A stretch of DNA of 64,000 nucleotides from Opitutaceae bacterium EW11 (GTDB lineage Bacteria > Verrucomicrobiota > Verrucomicrobiia > Opitutales > Opitutaceae). Shown here in pieces: positions 25,198 to 33,113 of the stretch; position 1 is the first letter of the stretch, and each line of letters starts with the position of its first letter. Position numbers and translations under genes: made by a program. The notes under the pieces were generated by a model that worked only from the letters and a program-made list of their open reading frames with translations, was not told the DNA's origin and searched no databases. Where the stretch lies: the NCBI GenBank assembly GCA_003054665.1, contig QAYY01000001.1:1043501-1107500 (forward strand), read 5' to 3'.

Positions 25198-25551
25198 TCA
25201 AACCGCCATGCGCATCAGCTCCTGATAGGAGTCGACGACCTTGTTGCGGACTTCGACCATCAGCTGGAAGGCAACGGAGGCCTCCTGCATGGCGATCATC
25301 GATTGGTGAACCTGGTCGTTCTTGCCCATCAGAACGTCGCGCGTGATCGCGCTGGCCTCGTTCTGCTTGGCGTCGACCGAGGAGATCATCTGGTCCATCA
25401 CCTTGCCGAAGCCCTCGGTGGGCGTCGTGCCGGAGGGCGACTGGATCCCGGGCAGGCTGACCGGACCGGTCGGCGAATCCGTCGACTTCGTCGGCTGGAG
25501 ACGGTTGAGGAAGGGACTCGTGAGGCCGCCGATGGAACCGATGAGAGACAT
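25198..25551 (-). CDS. fliE: Flagellar hook-basal body protein FliE
   Basis: 117 residues. C-terminal half carries the FliE pattern: FGKVMDQMISSVDAKQNEAS, then DQVHQSMIAMQEASVAFQLM and VRNKVVDSYQELMRMAV. FliE joins the MS ring to the rod and is one of the first export substrates. N-terminal 40 residues are Pro/Ser-rich. 34 bp from fliF. Confidence 0.94.
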   Translation of the reverse strand: MSLIGSIGGLTSPFLNRLQPTKSTDSPTGPVSLPGIQSPSGTTPTEGFGKVMDQMISSVDAKQNEASAITRDVLMGKNDQVHQSMIAMQEASVAFQLMVEVRNKVVDSYQELMRMAV

Positions 25552-25598
25552 GACGATGAAGAAGAGGGATTCGAGGCGTCAGGGGTGGGCAGCCGGCA

Positions 25599-26024
25599 CT
25601 ATTTGCCGATCTCGAGGGCCTTGAGGGCCATCTGCCGGGAGTTTTTCACCACACTAAGATTGGCTTCGTAAGCGCGAGAGGCGGTCATCAGATCCACCAT
25701 TTCGAACGCCATGTTCACGTTGGGCATCGTGACGTAGCCGTCGGTGCCCGCGTCCGGGTGCTGGGGATCGTACACACGCTGTCCGGGCGTCGGGTCATTG
25801 CGGATACCGGAGACGTGGACGCTCTGAAGGCCGGCGGAGGTCGGGGAACCTTCGGTGCGGCGGATGAGCTCGGTCTCGAACGAAACGATCTTGCGCTGAT
25901 AGGGAAGGCCGTTGGGGCCGCGCGTCGTCTGCGCATTGGCGATGTTCTGCGCCACGATATCGAGCCGGGTCTTCTGCGCGTTGAGCGCGCTGCCAGTCAC
26001 GTCGATGCCGGAAATGAGGTTCAT
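25599..26024 (-). CDS. flgC: Flagellar proximal rod protein FlgC
   Basis: 141 residues. N-terminus MNLISGIDVTGSALNAQKTRLDIVAQNIANAQTTRG and C-terminal VNMAFEMVDLMTASRAYEANLSVV are the rod-protein signatures. Normal FlgC length. Rod subunit exported through the gate; second gene of the flgB unit. Confidence 0.96.
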   Translation of the reverse strand: MNLISGIDVTGSALNAQKTRLDIVAQNIANAQTTRGPNGLPYQRKIVSFETELIRRTEGSPTSAGLQSVHVSGIRNDPTPGQRVYDPQHPDAGTDGYVTMPNVNMAFEMVDLMTASRAYEANLSVVKNSRQMALKALEIGK

Positions 26025-26050
26025 GGGACGAAAGAAGAGGGTTCGGCGGC

Positions 26051-26437
26051 TCAGGCGGACCGGCCGGTGATCGCCAGTCGCAGCTGCTTGATGTTCCGGC
26101 TGACGATTTCGGTGAGGTAATCGTACTCGACCGTGTTGCGGTTCATCTCGAGGAGTTCGCGCTCCACCTCGACCGTGTTGCCGTCGGGCCGCACGGACCG
26201 CGCATGCAGGTCCTCCGCGAGGGTGGGCTGCACGCTCTGCGCGTTGGCCGAAAGTTCGCCGCTGGCCAGCTTGGTCTTCAGCGTGGAAGCGAAGTCGGGA
26301 GCAAGATCCACGCGGCGGTAGCCGGGGGTTTCCGCATTGGCGATGTTCGACGCGAGCGCCTCCTGCCGTAGTACCGACGCGTCGAGGAGCTTCCGCGCGA
26401 GCAGGTAGTTATCGGACTGGAAAATGGGGTCGACCAT
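26051..26437 (-). CDS. flgB: Flagellar proximal rod protein FlgB
   Basis: 128 residues from the ATG at 26437. A GTG ten codons earlier would also be in frame, but the ATG start (MVDPIFQSDNYLLARKLLDA) matches the usual FlgB N-terminus and the GTG lies within the sigma-54 promoter. ALASNIANAETPGYRRVD is the axial signature. First gene of the largest flagellar unit, which runs to fliR. The leader from the predicted start site is only about 3 nt, with no SD sequence. Confidence 0.95.
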   Translation of the reverse strand: MVDPIFQSDNYLLARKLLDASVLRQEALASNIANAETPGYRRVDLAPDFASTLKTKLASGELSANAQSVQPTLAEDLHARSVRPDGNTVEVERELLEMNRNTVEYDYLTEIVSRNIKQLRLAITGRSA

Positions 26438-26450
26438 CGGGGCCCCAATT

Positions 26451-26466
26451 AGCAACGGCGGTGCCA
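26451..26466 (-). promoter_or_regulatory. Sigma-54 promoter for the flgB-fliR unit
   Basis: Minus-strand TGGCACC-GCCG-TTGCT, a near-perfect match to TGGCACG-N4-TTGCW with GG and GC 10 nt apart. Predicted start about 26440, just 3 nt before the flgB ATG. It differs by one base from the flgF promoter at 55100. Confidence 0.85.
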
Positions 26467-26574
26467 CGCTCGCTTTTGGCCGTGTAAGCCACTCGTCGTT
26501 AGTCGATTAAAAATATCAGGGTGTTTCCCCCAGACTCTCCCGGGTACGACCCCCAGATTTTGCAGCCGAGCATA

Positions 26575-26587
26575 GGTAGAATTTGCC
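26575..26587. promoter_or_regulatory. Palindromic upstream motif, flgB copy
   Basis: Promoter-strand GGCAAATTCTACC; the near edge is 123 bp upstream of the -12 C at 26452, identical to the spacing at flhB. Being between the divergent flgB and cheR genes, it could also influence cheR. Confidence 0.55.
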
Positions 26588-26629
26588 GGGTCGCCGAAAC
26601 GAGCGCTGGGCAGCGTATCCCCCACCCGT

Positions 26630-26720
26630 CCGGCATCCGACCTCCGATCGCTGACTTCTGGCATCTGACTTCCGGCTCCTGGTTTCTGCCCTCTGTCCTC
26701 CGACTTCTGTCGTCTGTCCC
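26630..26720. repeat. Family C repeat in the cheR leader
   Basis: A run of words such as CGACCTCCGATCGC, CTGACTTCTGGCATCTGAC and CTCCGACTTCTG matches the wording of the family C element at 10471-10625 on the opposite orientation. Only one arm orientation is obvious here. It lies 46-137 bp before the cheR ATG. Confidence 0.65.
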
Positions 26721-26766
26721 CTTCATTCCCGGCCAATTGCGCCGATATCTCGGACAACCTTCGTCT

Positions 26767-27603
26767 ATGAGGGAAAGCGATTACCAATTCATTCGGAAAC
26801 TCGTCTACAGCCACAGCCGCATCAACCTGGGCCCGGACAAGAAGGAACTGGTATCCGCCCGACTCGGGAAGCGGCTCCGCGAAACCAAGATCACCTCGAT
26901 CAGCGACTACTGCCGTTTCCTCCAGGAGCGCGAGGGCGAGGAGGAGCTTTCGCACCTGATCGACGCGATCTCGACGAACTACACGTTCTTCTTCCGGGAG
27001 ATCGAACACTTCGACTTTCTCAACAAGACCATCCTGCCGGAGATGATGCGGCGGCGCACTGCGGCGAAGTGGGCTTCGTTCAACGTGTGGAGCGCGGCCT
27101 GCGCGTCGGGCGAGGAGCCCTACTCCATCGCCATCGCGCTTTCCGAGTATTTCGGATCCCAGGGCGCCCAGCCGAAATGGGCCTGGCGTATCGAAGCCAC
27201 GGATATCTCCCACCGGATCCTGCAGCGCGCCCGGGTCGGCATTTACCGCGAGGAGTCGGTTTCGAAGGTCCCCGCCACGGCGCTCCGCGCGCATTTCCAG
27301 CGCGGTTTCGGTCCGCAGGAGGGAAACTACCGCGTGAAGCCGCACATCCAGCACGGCGTGACGTTCCGCCAGCTCAACCTCCTGGACGGCGCGCCTCCGT
27401 TCACCGAGCCCTTTCACCTCATCTTCTGCCGGAACGTGATGATCTACTTCGATCGCCCGACGCAGGAAGAGCTGATTCACAAACTTTCACAGCGGTTGGT
27501 GCCCGGCGGCTATCTCTACGTGGGCCATTCCGAAAGCCTGAGCAGCATCAAGCACGGACTGGAGACGGTGAAGCCTGCGATCTACCGGAAGCCGTTGAAC
27601 TAA
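26767..27603 (+). CDS. cheR: Chemotaxis protein methyltransferase CheR
   Basis: 278 residues from the ATG at 26767; the longer upstream frame runs through repeat sequence and has no family support. CheR transfers methyl groups from S-adenosylmethionine to glutamates of chemoreceptors. The N-terminal helical domain (DYQFIRKLVYSHSRINLG) is followed by ISTNYTFFFREIEHFDFL and the SAM site NVWSAACASGEEPYSIA, then EATDISHRILQRAR and IFCRNVMIYFD. First gene of a cheR-cheB-pseudokinase-REC/HD-GYP unit. Confidence 0.96.
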   Translation: MRESDYQFIRKLVYSHSRINLGPDKKELVSARLGKRLRETKITSISDYCRFLQEREGEEELSHLIDAISTNYTFFFREIEHFDFLNKTILPEMMRRRTAAKWASFNVWSAACASGEEPYSIAIALSEYFGSQGAQPKWAWRIEATDISHRILQRARVGIYREESVSKVPATALRAHFQRGFGPQEGNYRVKPHIQHGVTFRQLNLLDGAPPFTEPFHLIFCRNVMIYFDRPTQEELIHKLSQRLVPGGYLYVGHSESLSSIKHGLETVKPAIYRKPLN

Positions 27604-27618
27604 CCTCTGCCACCCCTC

Positions 27619-28815
27619 ATGCCCCCCCACCGAATCCGCGTGCTGGTCATCGATGACTCTGCGGTTGTCCGCAAGCTCGTCACGGAAGCGCTCGCCGCCG
27701 ACCCGGAAATCGAGGTCGTCGGGACCGCCATGGACCCGTACGTCGCGCGGGACAAGATCGTGAAGCTGCAGCCGGACGTCCTCACGCTCGACATCGAGAT
27801 GCCGCGGATGGACGGGCTGACGTTCCTCAAGATCATCATGGAGGAGCGTCCGCTTCCCGTGATCATCATGAGCTCGTTGACGAAGACGGGCTCTCATCAC
27901 GCGATCGAGGCTCTGCGCCTGGGGGCGGTCGATGTGCTCGGCAAGCCGGGCGGCTCCTACTCCTTCGGCGACCTCGGGCCCCAGCTCATCCAGAAGATCA
28001 AGGCCGCGGCGGTGGCCAAACTGCGCCGCCCCACCCCGACCAACGCCCCTTTCCGCAAGGCGACTCCCCCCGCCCAACCGCAGACCGCGTCGAATCCTCC
28101 GGTCGCGCCGCGGGCGATTCCCTCGATTTCGCGCCCCGCATCGGCCGACGGCCGATCCTCCTCGCGCCCGCCGCTCCAGGTGCTCGGCTCGCCTCCGAAA
28201 CACCATCCGCGGCGCATCATCCTGCTCGGCGCCTCGACCGGCGGCACCGAGGCGCTGCGCGAGGTGCTCACCCATCTTCCCGGAGACCTTCCCGGCATCG
28301 CCATCGTGCAGCACATCCCGGCGCATTTCTCGCGAGCTTTCGCCGACCGGCTCAACGCCTGCTGTGCGTTCGAGGTGCGCGAAGCCGTGGATGGGGATCG
28401 CCTCGTTCCGGGCCTCGCGCTCGTCGCGCCCGGCAACTACCACATGATGCTCCAATGGGCGGGCGACGCCTACCGCGTGCGCATCGCCGACGGCCCGATG
28501 GTCTGGCACCAGCGCCCCGCGGTCGACGTGATGTTCAAGTCCGCCGTCGACATCGCCGGCCCCTACGCCATCGCCGGCGTGCTGACCGGCATGGGCAAGG
28601 ACGGCGGGGAGGGTCTGCTCCGGCTGCGCGAGAAAGGCGCACTCACTTTTGCCCAGGACGAGGAAAGCAGCGTGGTCTACGGCATGCCGCGCGTCGCGTG
28701 GGAATTGGGAGGGGCGCAGCGGCAGGTGTCGCTCGATCGCGTGGCGGACCAGATCATGCAGTCCGTTGCCACGCCCCCACAGACGGCGAAGGCGCCCAAC
28801 CATGCCAGTGTCTGA
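27619..28815 (+). CDS. cheB: Chemotaxis protein-glutamate methylesterase CheB
   Basis: 398 residues. N-terminal receiver domain with intact residues: VLVIDDSAVVRK, phospho-Asp in LTLDIEMPRMDG, and Lys in VLGKPGG. A linker of about 55 residues rich in Pro/Ala/Ser is longer than usual. The C-terminal esterase has the catalytic Ser in LLGASTGGTEALR, His in IAIVQHIPAHFS and Asp in GVLTGMGKDGGEGL. It demethylates or deamidates receptors, opposing CheR. The next gene overlaps its end by 14 bp. Confidence 0.97.
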   Translation: MPPHRIRVLVIDDSAVVRKLVTEALAADPEIEVVGTAMDPYVARDKIVKLQPDVLTLDIEMPRMDGLTFLKIIMEERPLPVIIMSSLTKTGSHHAIEALRLGAVDVLGKPGGSYSFGDLGPQLIQKIKAAAVAKLRRPTPTNAPFRKATPPAQPQTASNPPVAPRAIPSISRPASADGRSSSRPPLQVLGSPPKHHPRRIILLGASTGGTEALREVLTHLPGDLPGIAIVQHIPAHFSRAFADRLNACCAFEVREAVDGDRLVPGLALVAPGNYHMMLQWAGDAYRVRIADGPMVWHQRPAVDVMFKSAVDIAGPYAIAGVLTGMGKDGGEGLLRLREKGALTFAQDEESSVVYGMPRVAWELGGAQRQVSLDRVADQIMQSVATPPQTAKAPNHASV

Positions 28816-30838
28816 ACCGTTCTCCACCTCGGGCGGTTTCTCCGACGACCCGACGCCGGCCTCTCCGTGGGCCCGCGACGGCGGCCGCCACGGCGCGCAC
28901 GAGCCGGCGCGGGAGGCCGAACCCGGCGGACACACGATTCCCGCCGAGTGCTCGCTCTTCGTCCTGAAGGAGGACGACACCGTCGCCGCGGCCCAGGTGA
29001 GTTCCAGCCAGCCCTGGTTCCTGCAGAACGTCGCGCTCGCCGGGAAAAAGCTCCGCGTGCTCCTGCTCCAACTCCGGCCCGACTGGGAACCGCACCTCCC
29101 GTCGCGTATTGCAGACGGGGATACCCCTCTGCACCTGCCCGAGGCCGTGCTGGGCTCGACCGGCATCGTGCTCACGCTGCGGCGTCTGCGGCACGGGAAT
29201 CTGACGTTCGTCACCGCCGTGCCCGAGCTCGCGCCGCCCGAAATGCTGAAGGAGGCCGGAATGGCGGACTTCCGCCCGGATCCCCGCACCTTCGCCAAAC
29301 TCTTTCTCCGGCTCCGCACGATCGAGAACCGGCTCGAACACTACCTCGCGCATCTGCCCGGCATCGTTTTCCACCAGCGGGCCGATCTCTCTTTCGCTTT
29401 CGTCAGCCGGAGCGCCGAGACGCTGCTCGGCATCGGCTCCGATACGCTCCTGCGCGACAGTCACGCCCTCCTGCGGCTCATTCATCCGGCGGACGAACGC
29501 GCGTATTACCACGAGCTGGACCGCAACGCCGAAAGCCGCCGCAGCTTCAGCCTCGTTTACCGCATCATCCATCCGCAGACGCGGGCCTGCCAGTACCTGC
29601 TCGATGTCCGGTGCCCCATCCGCTCCGCGGGCGGACTGCTCCTCGGCTATGAGGGCGTGTGGCTCGACGTCACACGGCAGAAGATCGCCGAGCACGGTCT
29701 CACGACCCGCGCGTGGAAGGAAAGCCTGTCCACGCTGACCGGCGGCCTGCTGGACGACTTCGACACGGTGATGACGGGCATCTTCTCCCTCAGCGAGCTG
29801 TACCACAACACGCTGCCCGTCAGCCATCCGCTCCACGAGGGTCTCGGCCTGATCAAGGAAAACGCCGCCCAGGCGCAGCGCCTGGTGAAGAAAATCCTCG
29901 AGCTGAACCGCGAGTCTCCGGGAGACCGGAACTACGTGAACGTCGGCAAGATTGTCCGCGACCAGATGGACCTCCTGCGGGTCATCCTGCCGCGCGGAAC
30001 CGGTCTCTCGGGGCCCCCGGCCGAGATCGACTGGCCGGCTTATCTCGACGAAAGCTCGTTCCGACAGGTGCTCGTAAACCTGGCGATGAACGCCCGCGAC
30101 GCCCTCGCCAAGCAGGGCAAAATCCAGATTTCGCTGCGCCGGCTCGAGCCGGGCCAGCCGCCCGCGGCCGACACCGTGCCCGCACTGTCGCTGCCGCACG
30201 TGCCCACGGCCGAGCTCGTTTTTTCCGACAACGGCTGCGGCATCCCGCCCAACCTGCTCGCCCGGATCTTCGATCCCTTCTTCACCACGAAGGACTCCTC
30301 CCGCGGCGCCGGCCTCGGTCTCTACAACGCCAGGCTCTTTGCCGAAGCCCACGGCGGCCAGATCGCGGTGCGCAGCGTCGTCGGCAAGGGCACCGAAATC
30401 GTCCTCCATCTCCCCCTCGCCGACCTTTCCCTGGCCGACGCCCCAGCTCCTTCGGCCGCATCGCAGAAACGGATACAGGTCCTGTTCTTCGACCCGCACG
30501 CCACCGAGGAGCTTCCCCTCGCGGAGAACCTGCGCCAGCGGGGATGGACCGTGCGCAGCGTCACCACCCCGGACCACGTGCGACGGTTGCTCCGGGAGCA
30601 GGGGGTGCGCCTCGACGTCCTGGTCGTGCGCGAGCGGAAGGCCGACTCCAACCTGCGCCTCCTCATCGCCGAGATCCGTCGGGACCATCCGGGTCTTCCC
30701 ATCGTGTTCACGGCCTCCGGGCGCCTGAGGTCCGACGCGCTCGCGGCATTAAGGAGTCAGGTTGACCTTGTCCTGACGCCTGACTTAGGTGACCGCGATG
30801 CTGCCGACTCCATGATCAAGCTGCTACGCCTACCATGA
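28802..30838 (+). CDS. Hybrid sensor protein, probable pseudokinase with pseudo-receiver
   Basis: 678 residues from the ATG at 28802. Order: N-terminal region of unknown type (1-175), PAS domain (about 180-300; LPGIVFHQRADLSFAFVSRSAETLLG), DHp-like helices, HATPase (N-box VLVNLAMNARDAL; DNGCGIPPNLLARIFDPFFTTKD; RGAGLGLYNARLFAEAHGG) and a C-terminal receiver-like domain. In the kinase subfamily with GGIAHDFNN, the phospho-accepting His lies in AHD; here the segment is GGLLDDFDT with Asp318 in its place. In the receiver-like part the phospho-site reads LDVLVVRE with Arg610 for Asp, and the conserved Lys is also missing. ATP binding looks intact. No membrane segment. Position suggests a regulator of the chemotaxis or flagellar system that works without phosphotransfer. 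Confidence 0.85.
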   Translation: MPVSEPFSTSGGFSDDPTPASPWARDGGRHGAHEPAREAEPGGHTIPAECSLFVLKEDDTVAAAQVSSSQPWFLQNVALAGKKLRVLLLQLRPDWEPHLPSRIADGDTPLHLPEAVLGSTGIVLTLRRLRHGNLTFVTAVPELAPPEMLKEAGMADFRPDPRTFAKLFLRLRTIENRLEHYLAHLPGIVFHQRADLSFAFVSRSAETLLGIGSDTLLRDSHALLRLIHPADERAYYHELDRNAESRRSFSLVYRIIHPQTRACQYLLDVRCPIRSAGGLLLGYEGVWLDVTRQKIAEHGLTTRAWKESLSTLTGGLLDDFDTVMTGIFSLSELYHNTLPVSHPLHEGLGLIKENAAQAQRLVKKILELNRESPGDRNYVNVGKIVRDQMDLLRVILPRGTGLSGPPAEIDWPAYLDESSFRQVLVNLAMNARDALAKQGKIQISLRRLEPGQPPAADTVPALSLPHVPTAELVFSDNGCGIPPNLLARIFDPFFTTKDSSRGAGLGLYNARLFAEAHGGQIAVRSVVGKGTEIVLHLPLADLSLADAPAPSAASQKRIQVLFFDPHATEELPLAENLRQRGWTVRSVTTPDHVRRLLREQGVRLDVLVVRERKADSNLRLLIAEIRRDHPGLPIVFTASGRLRSDALAALRSQVDLVLTPDLGDRDAADSMIKLLRLP

Positions 30839-32106
30839 CGACGAGCACGCCAGTCACCCCAGCCTCACTATTGATCGTCGACGACGAACCGATCGTGCTG
30901 GCGGCACTGAAGGAAACGCTGGAGCGCGAAAAATACACCGTCGTCGCCACGACGAGCGCGAGCAAGGCGCTGCAGATCCTGAAGGAACGCGAGTTCGCCG
31001 TGATCATCTCCGATCAGAGGATGCCGGAGATGATGGGCCTGGATTTCCTCATCGAGAGCAAGAAGCTCCGCCCGCTCTGTTCGCGCATCCTCATCACCGC
31101 CGTGCTGTCGCTGCCGACGATCGTCGACGCGATCAACAAGGGCGAAATCTTCCGTTTTGTCGCCAAACCTTGGTTACGCGAGGAGCTTACCGCCACGGTC
31201 AAGAACGCGATCAACCGCTACGAGCTGATCGTGAAGAACGAGCAGCTCACGGCCGAGACGCAGCGGTTGAACGAGCAGCTCACCGTCGCCAACGCCGCGC
31301 TCGCCGCCCAGGTGCGCAACCTCGAGGCGCAGAAGCTCGAGCTCGACCGCGCCAACCGCGACCTTGCGATTTCCTACGAGCACTCGCTGGAACTCTGCGT
31401 CCGCATCATGACCACCTACGACCCGCTCCTCGGCGGGCAGACGAAGGCGATGGTCGAGATCGCGAAGAAGATGGCGGAGACGGAACACTTCTCCGAAGAG
31501 GAGCGCCACGTGCTCATCGCAAGCGCCTGGCTCTGCGACCTGGGCCTGATCGGCGTCGGCCGCGACCTGATGCGGAACTTCCGCACCGCGCCGCACCGCC
31601 TGAGCGATCGCGAACTTTCCACGCTCCACAGCCACCCGATCTACAGCCAGACCCTCGCGTCGTTCGTCGACAGCCGCGCGGCGGTCGGCGAGACGATCCG
31701 CGCTCACCACGAGCGCTTTGACGGACAGGGTTATCCGGACGGTTTGAGCGGCATGGCCATTCCGTGGACCGCCCGCTGCCTCGCCGTCGCGGTCTGGTTC
31801 GTCGAGTGCGGTCTTTCCAAGGACCAGGCCATCGAAGCCGTCGTCAGCGAATCGGGCCGCGGTCTCGATCCCGAAGCCGTGCGCCTTTTCCTGAAGGTGA
31901 CCCACCTGCTTCAGCTCCCGCGACAGGTGAAGGAAATCCTGCTCGATGAGCTGCAGCCCGGGATGATCCTGGCCAACGGACTCTACAGCCCGCACGGACT
32001 GCTCCTCGTCGGCGAAGGCCAGATGCTGAGCACCGCGATGATCTCGAAGATCCGAAACCACAACCTCGTGGACCCCATCAGCCAGCGCCTGCTGGTGTAT
32101 TCCTGA
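30835..32106 (+). CDS. Response regulator with receiver and degenerate HD-GYP-type domain
   Basis: 423 residues, overlapping the previous gene as ATGA. The receiver (1-125) is intact: LLIVDDEPIVLAALKE, phospho-Asp in VIISDQRMPEMMG, Lys in RFVAKPW. A coiled coil (about 135-185) links it to an HD-GYP-like domain. That family degrades cyclic di-GMP, using His/Asp metal ligands. Here the first ligand His is Gln202 (GGQTKAMVEIA), the HD pair is Cys234-Asp235 with Lys replaced by Leu238 (LCDLGLIGV), and the late Asp of the VADxxDAL motif is absent; HHERFDGQGYPDG is kept. A catalytically dead effector, perhaps binding the nucleotide or a partner such as the degenerate kinase encoded before it. Confidence 0.88.
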   Translation: MTTSTPVTPASLLIVDDEPIVLAALKETLEREKYTVVATTSASKALQILKEREFAVIISDQRMPEMMGLDFLIESKKLRPLCSRILITAVLSLPTIVDAINKGEIFRFVAKPWLREELTATVKNAINRYELIVKNEQLTAETQRLNEQLTVANAALAAQVRNLEAQKLELDRANRDLAISYEHSLELCVRIMTTYDPLLGGQTKAMVEIAKKMAETEHFSEEERHVLIASAWLCDLGLIGVGRDLMRNFRTAPHRLSDRELSTLHSHPIYSQTLASFVDSRAAVGETIRAHHERFDGQGYPDGLSGMAIPWTARCLAVAVWFVECGLSKDQAIEAVVSESGRGLDPEAVRLFLKVTHLLQLPRQVKEILLDELQPGMILANGLYSPHGLLLVGEGQMLSTAMISKIRNHNLVDPISQRLLVYS

Positions 32107-32116
32107 GAAGAGCGCG

Positions 32117-32194
32117 TCGGAAGCCAGAGGTCGGAACGGCTTTACTGGGAGCATCGGCCGCTGGCCGACGATCTTTTGACGCCCGCCAGCGGCC
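32117..32194. other. Inverted repeat between convergent REC/HD-GYP and cheD genes
   Basis: GGCCGCTGGC at 32156-32165 and GCCAGCGGCC at 32185-32194 form a perfect 10-bp stem with a 19-nt loop. No clear T tract follows on either strand. Could be a factor-assisted bidirectional stop. The words GTCGGAAGCCAGAGGTCGG just before (32117-32135) resemble family C. Confidence 0.45.
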
Positions 32195-32207
32195 GGCGCT
32201 CCGTGGA

Positions 32208-32729
32208 TCAGGAAAGGCCAAACTGCTCGCTGCGATCGGGCATCTTGAGCGTCACGCGCCCGGTGCCGATCTCGAGATGGACGGTGCGGTTGATCGAACC
32301 GCCGACATCCTGGCCGGCCACACCGCAGCCGTTGGCCGCGAGAAAACGTTTCACCGCGCTGGCGTTCCGCTCGCCGATTTTGAAAGGGTCTGCGCCGTTC
32401 AGCACGCTCGCGCCGCCGGCCAGGAAAATCCGCAGGCGGTTCTTTTCGGCACGCACGCCGCTCAGGGCCTTCACCAGCATCGGGAGTCCCGTGTCGGCAA
32501 ACATCGCCGGTTGCGTCACGGCTTTTTGCGGCGAGATGGTGGAGTCCGGCAGCATGAGGTGCAGGATCCCTCCCGCCTTCGCGACGGGATCGTACGCGAT
32601 CACGCCCACGCAGGATCCCAGGGCGTACGTGCTCAGGGTGACCGTCTCGTTGTTCGACACTGCCATGTCGCCCACCCCGATGACGACACGCTGCGAAAAC
32701 AGGGCGGAAATGGAAGGTGCGCCGGCCAT
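32208..32729 (-). CDS. cheD: Chemoreceptor glutamine deamidase CheD
   Basis: 173 residues. Catalytic Cys and His are present: TLSTYALGSCVGVIAYDP and GGILHLMLPDS; the Thr-rich C-terminal motif follows (GQDVGGSINRTVHLEIGTGRVTLK). CheD deamidates receptor glutamines and, in some species, cooperates with CheC. No cheA, cheW or cheY is in the window, so the rest of the system must be elsewhere. Reads towards the chemotaxis unit (convergent). Confidence 0.95.
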   Translation of the reverse strand: MAGAPSISALFSQRVVIGVGDMAVSNNETVTLSTYALGSCVGVIAYDPVAKAGGILHLMLPDSTISPQKAVTQPAMFADTGLPMLVKALSGVRAEKNRLRIFLAGGASVLNGADPFKIGERNASAVKRFLAANGCGVAGQDVGGSINRTVHLEIGTGRVTLKMPDRSEQFGLS

Positions 32730-33053
32730 GAATCAGGCGATCGAAATGCGGAGGAGGGTGCCCAACGCGAAAAAGTGGTTAAACGGAGAGGGCCAGCCGG
32801 AGAGCCGGCTGACGTTGCATAACAACGGCTCGGGCCAACCAAACTTGAGATAACGCGGCCCAATTCCGTGCCGAATTCCCCTCGGAGATCCACTCATTCC
32901 CGAGGCGAATGCTCTTCTTCAAAAACCATTAGCAAATCGCACGCCCGGTCGCGGCCCCTCGGCGAGGCGGCGGCGCACCGTCCCCATCCTCCACGCGTCG
33001 CCGGAAGCCGCCCCGAATCGCCGGACCTGCCGGTCGTATCCCGGAATTCCGGC
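32730..33053. other. Intergenic region upstream of cheD
   Basis: About 320 bp with no coding potential I would trust on either strand. It holds the putative cheD promoter, which I could not define, and ends at the argG terminator. Confidence 0.4.
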
Positions 33054-33090
33054 AAAAAAACTCGCGTAGGCCTGGAAGCACTACGCGAGT
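33054..33090 (-). terminator. Rho-independent terminator of argG
   Basis: Minus strand: ACTCGCGTAG stem, 11-nt loop, CTACGCGAGT, followed by a run of seven Ts. Lies 24 bp after the argG stop codon. Confidence 0.9.
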
Positions 33091-33113
33091 AAAACGGACG
33101 ATGACGCTTGGGC

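Noticed and set aside
26660-26675. TGGCATC-TGAC-TTCCG as a sigma-54 promoter for cheR
   Set aside because: The -12 half lacks GC (reads CC), and the sequence is part of a family C repeat.
26449-27480. Minus-strand frame opposite cheR
   Set aside because: Antisense of a well-supported methyltransferase, and crosses the flgB promoter.
28754-30688. Minus-strand 644-codon frame opposite the pseudokinase
   Set aside because: Antisense shadow; the plus strand has clear PAS and HATPase motifs.
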